Assembly (NCBI GenBank): GCA_025997475.1
Contig: BNUQ01000066.1
Location: forward strand, 1-8,992
Length of the DNA stretch: 8,992 nucleotides
DNA from: Planctomycetales bacterium
Lineage (GTDB): Bacteria; Planctomycetota; SZUA-567
Direction of reading: 5' to 3'
Shown here: in pieces, positions 5,024 to 8,992 of the stretch
Layout: every line of letters starts with the position of its first letter
Position numbering within the stretch: the stretch's first letter is position 1
Translations under genes and position numbers: made by a program
The notes under the pieces: generated by a model
The model's database searches: none
Seen by the model: the letters and a program-made list of their open reading frames with translations, nothing else
What the model was told of the DNA's origin: nothing

Positions 5024-7102
5024 ATGTTGCTCAAACACCTTTACGATTTCGCGGTCTCACGCAATTTACTCGCCGACCCCGCGTTTGCGCCGAAAGCCGT
5101 CCGTTGGATTATCGACCTTGATGACAACGGTAATTTGCTTGGAACCGGCGCGATTGACACGGCGACGGACGGAAAACGCGGCAAAGAATACTCCTGTCCG
5201 CAAACGTCACGATCAAAAAATGCCGGCGGCATTGCCGAATTTTTAGCGGAAGGAATCACCGCCGTTTTCGGTTTCGATACCGACCCGGAACCCAAGAAAA
5301 AACGCGGCGACAAGCAAGAAGAAGACCGTCAGAGAAATAATGCCGCCAAGACCGCCGAGTTTTGGCAACAAATCACTGACGCGACGGAGCAAACTCAACA
5401 CGCAGGATTGCTATCGCTCGCCGAGTTTCGTAAAAAATTGATAGTGGACGAGCATCAGAGAACGGTCTCTTATCCGTTAGAAAACGCGGACGACAAACTG
5501 GTTTTGTTGCGCTTCGGCAAAGATGCAAAACGTCCTGATGCCAGTTCAGCGTGGTGGCTTCACTCTGCCGCCACCGGCACCGAAGTCAAACTTAGCACAG
5601 ATAATTTTACTTTCCGTGTTGACGGCAAATTATTGTTGGAAGACGCAATGCTTCGCCAATGGTGGAGAAAAACACACACGGCAGAAATCCAACAGACCAA
5701 AGACAGTGCCGAGCGTGGGTTATGTATTATCACCGGCAAACCGGAGCAACCTATCGCTAAAACACACGGTAAAATTATGAGTGTTCCCGGTGGTTCCGCG
5801 TTCGGCGCATCATTGGTCTCTTTTGATAAACCGGCATTCTCATCTTACGGTTTTGACCAAAGTTTGAATTGCCCGACTTCCGAAGATGCCGCCACTGCCT
5901 ACTGCGCCGCCTTGAACTATCTCATCGAAAAAGATGACGGTCATTTGCGAATCGGTCCAACGCTTCTTTGTTTTTGGGTGGTCAAAAAGTCCTCGGCGGG
6001 CGGAACGTTTTCGCGTTTGTTGAACCAGCCCGACCCGCAAGCGGTCACTACTTTTATGAAATCGCCATGGGCGGGTATTGAGCGCGATTTAGCCAAACAA
6101 GATAGTTTTATCGCGATAACGCTCGGTGGTAATTCCGGGCGTGTGGTCGTTCGCCATTGGCTTCAAGAGACTTTGGAACAAGCCGTCGAAAATTTTACGC
6201 AGTGGTTCGCCGACCTTGATATTGCGGCACCGCAACGACCGGCACCGTCCGCCGCCCGCAAGACGGCGGACAAAAAAAACGAATATAATCCGCTTTCCGT
6301 TTATTGGCTCGCTAACACCACTGTCCGCGAAGCCAAAGATTTACCGTCCGATGTGCTCTCGCAACTTTACCGCGCCGCGTTGGAGAATTTCTCGCCATCA
6401 GTTTCGTTAATTACACCGATTTTGAATCAACTTCATTCGCGTCTTTTGCGCGATGATAAATATAAACTCATATACGACCAAAGCCGTTTTGCTTTGTTGA
6501 AACTTATTCTTAACCGTAACCGAAAGGAGAATGAAATGGAGATTAAACCCGAACTAACAGATACCAATGACCCCGCCTACAACTGCGGACGCTTGCTTTC
6601 GGTATTGGCGGAAACGCAAAAGAAAGCGCACGACTATAAACTTGAAGGTGCCGGTGTCGTTGAACGCTATTTCGCTACCGCTGGCGTTTCGCCATCGAGC
6701 GTCTTTCCGCTCTTGCTTCGTCTCAATCGCCACCACCTCAATAAAATTCGCAAATCGGAAAAATGGAGCGGCGGCGAGAGATTTTTAGAGGAACAGATTC
6801 GGACGATTGCCGCCAAATTCAAATCCTGTGGCGAAGGATGCCCGCCGGTTTTTCCCCGGATACTCGACTTGCAAGCGCAAGGACGTTTTGCGCTCGGCTT
6901 CTATCAGCAACAAGCCGCCGATGCTCTTGCCCGTGATATTGCCCGCGACATAGCGTGTGTTTTATTTTACCTCAAAGAAACCAATCCGACCGCTTATGAC
7001 GAAGTTGTCGAACTGCGTGAAAAAGACCCCGCCGCTTTTTCGGAACGAATGAATCCACTGATTGGTGTAGCGCGAGAGTGGGCAAAGAAAAACCGCAACT
7101 AA
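5024..7102 (+). CDS. cas8c: Cas8c (Csd1), large subunit of type I-C Cascade
   Basis: Cas8c recognises the PAM and helps open target DNA. The start at 5024 gives MLLKHLYDFAV, the expected N-terminus, with GAAGGA just upstream. The frame is open further 5' (to 4889), but that part lies inside cas5c. Visible landmarks include a charged linker rich in Lys/Glu/Asp (about 89-106), GGNSGRVVVRHW followed by a WFADLDI segment (about 367-395), and the C-terminal helical domain from about 505. That domain contains DPAYNCGRLL and ends in the family's QGRFALGFYQQQ (619-630). At 692 residues it is longer than the roughly 570-640 I expect. About 57 residues follow the normal end, with many Asp, Glu, Lys and Arg. 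The last 188 codons are probably also translated separately as Cas11c. Confidence 0.95.
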   Translation: MLLKHLYDFAVSRNLLADPAFAPKAVRWIIDLDDNGNLLGTGAIDTATDGKRGKEYSCPQTSRSKNAGGIAEFLAEGITAVFGFDTDPEPKKKRGDKQEEDRQRNNAAKTAEFWQQITDATEQTQHAGLLSLAEFRKKLIVDEHQRTVSYPLENADDKLVLLRFGKDAKRPDASSAWWLHSAATGTEVKLSTDNFTFRVDGKLLLEDAMLRQWWRKTHTAEIQQTKDSAERGLCIITGKPEQPIAKTHGKIMSVPGGSAFGASLVSFDKPAFSSYGFDQSLNCPTSEDAATAYCAALNYLIEKDDGHLRIGPTLLCFWVVKKSSAGGTFSRLLNQPDPQAVTTFMKSPWAGIERDLAKQDSFIAITLGGNSGRVVVRHWLQETLEQAVENFTQWFADLDIAAPQRPAPSAARKTADKKNEYNPLSVYWLANTTVREAKDLPSDVLSQLYRAALENFSPSVSLITPILNQLHSRLLRDDKYKLIYDQSRFALLKLILNRNRKENEMEIKPELTDTNDPAYNCGRLLSVLAETQKKAHDYKLEGAGVVERYFATAGVSPSSVFPLLLRLNRHHLNKIRKSEKWSGGERFLEEQIRTIAAKFKSCGEGCPPVFPRILDLQAQGRFALGFYQQQAADALARDIARDIACVLFYLKETNPTAYDEVVELREKDPAAFSERMNPLIGVAREWAKKNRN
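6523..6538 (+). promoter_or_regulatory. Internal ribosome binding site and start codon for Cas11c
   Basis: AAAGGAG (6523-6529) is followed by an in-frame ATG at 6536, 6 nt from the end of the SD. This is as good as the site before cas3 and has no reason to exist inside a gene other than internal initiation. A nearer ATG at 6531 is out of frame and leaves only 1 nt of spacing. Confidence 0.8.
6536..7102 (+). CDS. cas11c: Cas11c small subunit, internal product of cas8c
   Basis: In type I-C systems the small subunit is made by internal initiation within cas8c; this has been shown experimentally for the family. It lines the belly of Cascade and stabilises the displaced strand. Here the in-frame ATG at 6536 (Cas8c residue 505) has an optimal SD. 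The product opens with MEIKPELTDTNDPAYNCGRLL, the boundary expected for Cas11c, followed by a helical bundle with VERYFATAG and FPLLLRLNRHHL. It would have 188 residues, longer than the roughly 120-130 I expect, because it shares the C-terminal extension of this Cas8c. The nested gene allows excess small subunit relative to Cas8c. Ribosome profiling or mass spectrometry would confirm it; the sequence evidence is strong. Confidence 0.85.
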   Translation: MEIKPELTDTNDPAYNCGRLLSVLAETQKKAHDYKLEGAGVVERYFATAGVSPSSVFPLLLRLNRHHLNKIRKSEKWSGGERFLEEQIRTIAAKFKSCGEGCPPVFPRILDLQAQGRFALGFYQQQAADALARDIARDIACVLFYLKETNPTAYDEVVELREKDPAAFSERMNPLIGVAREWAKKNRN

Positions 7103-7198
7103 CAAGACACTGACTCAACTTCATCCGATTTGTTTGGGGAAGAGTAATCCACGTTTTTTATTTTTATTCATAAACATATTTCAATGAAAGGAACTGTT
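7103..7198 (+). other. AT-rich gap before cas7c, possible internal promoter
   Basis: This 96-nt gap is the largest between the cas genes from cas5c to cas4, whose other junctions overlap or nearly touch. Positions 7152-7183 are very AT rich. I find no convincing -35/-10 pair and no strong hairpin. A separate promoter, or an mRNA processing site, could raise Cas7c, which is needed in several copies per complex. GAAAGGA (7186-7192) is the SD of cas7c. Confidence 0.3.
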
Positions 7199-8209
7199 AT
7201 GAGCACACTCACTAATCGTCACGACCTGCTGTTGTTATTTGAAGTAACCAACGGCAACCCCAACGGAGACCCCGATGCCGGCAATATGCCGCGCATCGAC
7301 CCAAACACCAATCGCGGCATCGTTACCGATGTTTGTCTCAAACGGAAAATCCGCAACTTTGTGGAGTTATTTCCGAAAGAACGCGCGTCGGGAAACGGCT
7401 CGGAAAACGGCTCGGAAACTGGCAACGGTTTTAATATTCTCATCAAACAAGGTGCTGTCATTGAGACCGAACAAAAAAAAGGCGAAGATTTTGCCGCCCA
7501 AAAATTACCCGACGGAACGAACGACAAAAAAGCCGAAGCCGCTATAAAATGGCTTTGTCGCGAATTTTATGATTTGCGCACTTTTGGCGGAGTTCTTTCG
7601 ACCGGCGATGGAGTGCTTAAAGGTTCGGCTTTTGGACAAGTTCGCGGTCCCGTTCAGTTCTCTTTTGCGCAATCGCTTCATCCCATAACACCTTTGGAAA
7701 TTACCATCACCCGTTGCGCCGTAACGAAAGAGGATGACGCGAAAAAAGAACGCACGATGGGCAACAAACACATCGTCCCTTACGCGCTTTACGCCGCCAA
7801 GTGCTATGTGTCGCCGTCTTTCGCCGAGAAAACTGGCTTTACGACTGACGACTACGAATTGCTTGTCGATGCCATTCTGCATTTATTCACCGAAGACCCA
7901 TCGGCGGCGCGCGCCGAAATGGTCGTGCGCGGACTCTACGATTTCGAGCATATCGGTACACACGCCGCCGATGCTGATGAATCGCAAAAAAAACAAAATT
8001 TGCGAGAAACTCGTCTCGGTTGCGCTCACGCTCACGAACTATTTGAGGGAATCAAGGTTTCGTTGAAAGACGGCAAAAAATTTCCCGAATCCTTCGCCGA
8101 TTACGAAGTCGTGAATACTTGGACTGAAGCAACCTTACCAAAAGGGGTTAAACTTCATCTTCGTCATAATGGCGAAACCGTCCTAAATGAAGTTAAAAAA
8201 GAGGCATAA
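7199..8209 (+). CDS. cas7c: Cas7c (Csd2), Cascade backbone subunit
   Basis: Cas7c polymerises along the crRNA to form the backbone of Cascade. The family signature is near the N-terminus: NGNPNGDPDAGNMPRIDP (18-35), then VTDVCLKRKIRNF (42-54). Later blocks VRGPVQFSFAQS, YVSPSFAEKTGF, EMVVRGLYDFEH and CAHAHELFEGI also fit. The start at 7199 is chosen because AAAGGA (7187-7192) lies 6 nt upstream; the in-frame ATG at 7184 has no SD. The length of 336 residues is slightly above the usual 280-300. The difference is partly explained by a Gly/Asn/Ser-rich insertion at 64-77 that contains a tandem NGSE repeat, probably a surface loop. The stop codon overlaps the cas4 start by one base. Confidence 0.96.
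   Translation: MSTLTNRHDLLLLFEVTNGNPNGDPDAGNMPRIDPNTNRGIVTDVCLKRKIRNFVELFPKERASGNGSENGSETGNGFNILIKQGAVIETEQKKGEDFAAQKLPDGTNDKKAEAAIKWLCREFYDLRTFGGVLSTGDGVLKGSAFGQVRGPVQFSFAQSLHPITPLEITITRCAVTKEDDAKKERTMGNKHIVPYALYAAKCYVSPSFAEKTGFTTDDYELLVDAILHLFTEDPSAARAEMVVRGLYDFEHIGTHAADADESQKKQNLRETRLGCAHAHELFEGIKVSLKDGKKFPESFADYEVVNTWTEATLPKGVKLHLRHNGETVLNEVKKEA
7394..7417 (+). repeat. In-frame 12-bp tandem duplication in cas7c
   Basis: Two perfect copies of AACGGCTCGGAA encode NGSE-NGSE (residues 66-73), followed by the related TGNG. This is a low-complexity loop insertion; copy number could vary between strains. Confidence 0.8.
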
Positions 8210-8847
8210 TGCCCTATTCCGAAGACGATTTAATCCCGATGTCGGCGTTGTCCCAAGTGTATTATTGCGAGCGCCGTTACGCGCTGATTCATCTCGAACA
8301 AATCTGGGCGGACAATCGTTTCACCGCCGAGGGCGAAGTGTTGCACGCGCGTGTCCATCGCGAGACCCGCGAATCGCGGCGGACGTTTCGCGAAGAATAC
8401 GGAATGGCGGTGCGTTCGCGCGAATGGGGACTTACCGGCAAATGCGATTTAGTCGAAATGTGGCTCGACGCCGCCGGCAAGCCCGCGCGGATAAATCCCG
8501 TCGAATTTAAGCGCGGACGCGAAAAAATGACCGACGTTGACCGCGTGCAGCTGTGCGCGCAAGCGTTATGTTTGGAAGAAATGTTCGGCGTTGCGATTGC
8601 CGCGGGACAACTGTATTATTTCCAAGACCACCGCCGCCAAGACGTGAGGCTCGACGCGCCGCTTCGCGCGGACGTCGCCGATTTGCTGGCGAAAATCCGC
8701 GCGATTATCGCCGCCGACAAAACGCCGCGCGCGCAATACGCCAAGAAAAAATGCGAAAATTGCTCGCTCGTCGATTTGTGTATGCCGCAAGCGGTCGGTC
8801 AATCGGTGGCGCAATATATGCGGCGACAACTCGGAGTTCTTGGCTAA
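8209..8847 (+). CDS. cas4: Cas4 Fe-S exonuclease for spacer acquisition
   Basis: Cas4 is a RecB-like nuclease carrying an iron-sulfur cluster. It works with Cas1-Cas2 to select PAM-bearing prespacers and trim their ends. The 212-residue protein shows all expected residues: cluster cysteines C20 (YYCERR), C182, C185 and C191 (KCENCSLVDLC), and nuclease residues H46 (EVLH), D80 (GKCDLVE), E99 and K101 (VEFKRG), and Q114. IPMSALSQVYYCERRYAL is the typical opening. The ATG overlaps the cas7c TAA by one base (TAATG), indicating coupling, with AGAGG just upstream. GC is visibly higher than in the preceding genes: 61% over five hand-counted 60-nt lines, versus 47% over five in cas8c and cas7c. This could mean the adaptation genes have a different history. 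Confidence 0.96.
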   Translation: MPYSEDDLIPMSALSQVYYCERRYALIHLEQIWADNRFTAEGEVLHARVHRETRESRRTFREEYGMAVRSREWGLTGKCDLVEMWLDAAGKPARINPVEFKRGREKMTDVDRVQLCAQALCLEEMFGVAIAAGQLYYFQDHRRQDVRLDAPLRADVADLLAKIRAIIAADKTPRAQYAKKKCENCSLVDLCMPQAVGQSVAQYMRRQLGVLG

Positions 8848-8862
8848 ATGGCATCCGCCTAA

Positions 8863-8938
8863 CCACGAAAAGCACGAAAAAACACGAGAAGCAAAATATG
8901 ACCCAATGACCGTTCGTGCAATGCCGGGTGTTTCGTGG
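8863..8938. repeat. Nested inverted CACGAA motifs between cas4 and the next gene
   Basis: CCACGAAA (8863-8870) pairs with TTTCGTGG (8931-8938). Inside it, GCACGAA (8872-8878) pairs with TTCGTGC (8913-8919). On the plus strand CACGA recurs at 8864, 8873 and 8883, about one helical turn apart. The structure occupies most of the 141-nt gap 8848-8988. It could form a hairpin in the transcript or be a dispersed repeat that landed here. Confidence 0.5.
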
Positions 8939-8988
8939 TGAAAAAAGCGGTCTATCGAGGTTCCCTGAATTTTCACGAAGGAGTTTTT

Positions 8989-8992
8989 ATGC
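8989..8992 (+). CDS. Start of next gene, probably cas1 (cut by window edge)
   Basis: AAGGAG (8978-8983) is followed by an ATG at 8989-8991 with 5 nt spacing; only the first four bases are in the window. In type I-C operons cas4 is normally followed by cas1 and cas2, so cas1 is the expected gene. No protein sequence is available to test this. Confidence 0.5.

Noticed and set aside
6531..6557. ATG at 6531 as an internal start
   Set aside because: It is out of frame with cas8c, is only 1 nt from the SD and would encode just 8 residues.
8566..8976. Open frame of 136 codons on the minus strand
   Set aside because: It is antisense to cas4, which has all its family motifs, and its own sequence has no recognisable domain.
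8848..8988. CRISPR array in the cas4-cas1 gap
   Set aside because: The repeated CACGAA units are short and about 10 bp apart, with no direct repeats of about 32 nt separated by spacers; no array is present in the window.

Overview
The window carries most of a type I-C (Dvulg-type) CRISPR-Cas operon on the plus strand. It is preceded by a short flank holding a nucleoid-associated protein gene (ybaB/ebfC, minus strand) and debris of mobile DNA. Gene density, Shine-Dalgarno sequences and protein families are bacterial. GC is moderate, near 50%. The flanks contain CACGAA-type dispersed motifs of the kind I associate with environmental genomes such as Planctomycetota or Verrucomicrobiota. No gene here fixes the taxon, so I leave it as an unidentified bacterium.

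Layout. 1-190: a long imperfect hairpin, one copy of a 17-bp repeat and a CACGAA motif; no gene. 191-541 (minus): YbaB/EbfC-family DNA-binding protein with its own SD and a plausible promoter. 542-1075: no intact gene. This stretch holds the 3' remnant of an IS1595-type transposase (minus), a 181-bp segment bounded by inverted 15-16-bp repeats, and the putative cas promoter (TATAAT at 1034-1039) with a small palindrome at the expected start site. 1076-8847 (plus): cas3, a VapB-like antitoxin and VapC-like PIN toxin pair, cas5c, cas8c (with an internal start that should produce the Cas11c small subunit), cas7c and cas4. 8848-8988: a gap with nested inverted CACGAA motifs. 8989: an SD-preceded ATG at the window edge, probably cas1. 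No CRISPR array is in the window; it would be expected beyond cas1-cas2.

How the parts work together. By family knowledge, Cas5c trims the crRNA and caps it. Cas7c forms the backbone, Cas8c recognises the PAM, and Cas11c lines the belly of the Cascade complex. Cas3 is recruited to unwind and degrade the target. Cas4, with Cas1-Cas2, processes new spacers. The least expected feature is the toxin-antitoxin pair between cas3 and cas5c. It sits with 34- and 36-nt junctions in the same orientation, so it is probably co-transcribed and could act as an addiction or guard module for the defence operon. Other points of interest are the clear internal Cas11c ribosome binding site, a roughly 57-residue C-terminal extension shared by Cas8c and Cas11c, the repeats around the cas promoter, and a rise in GC at cas4.
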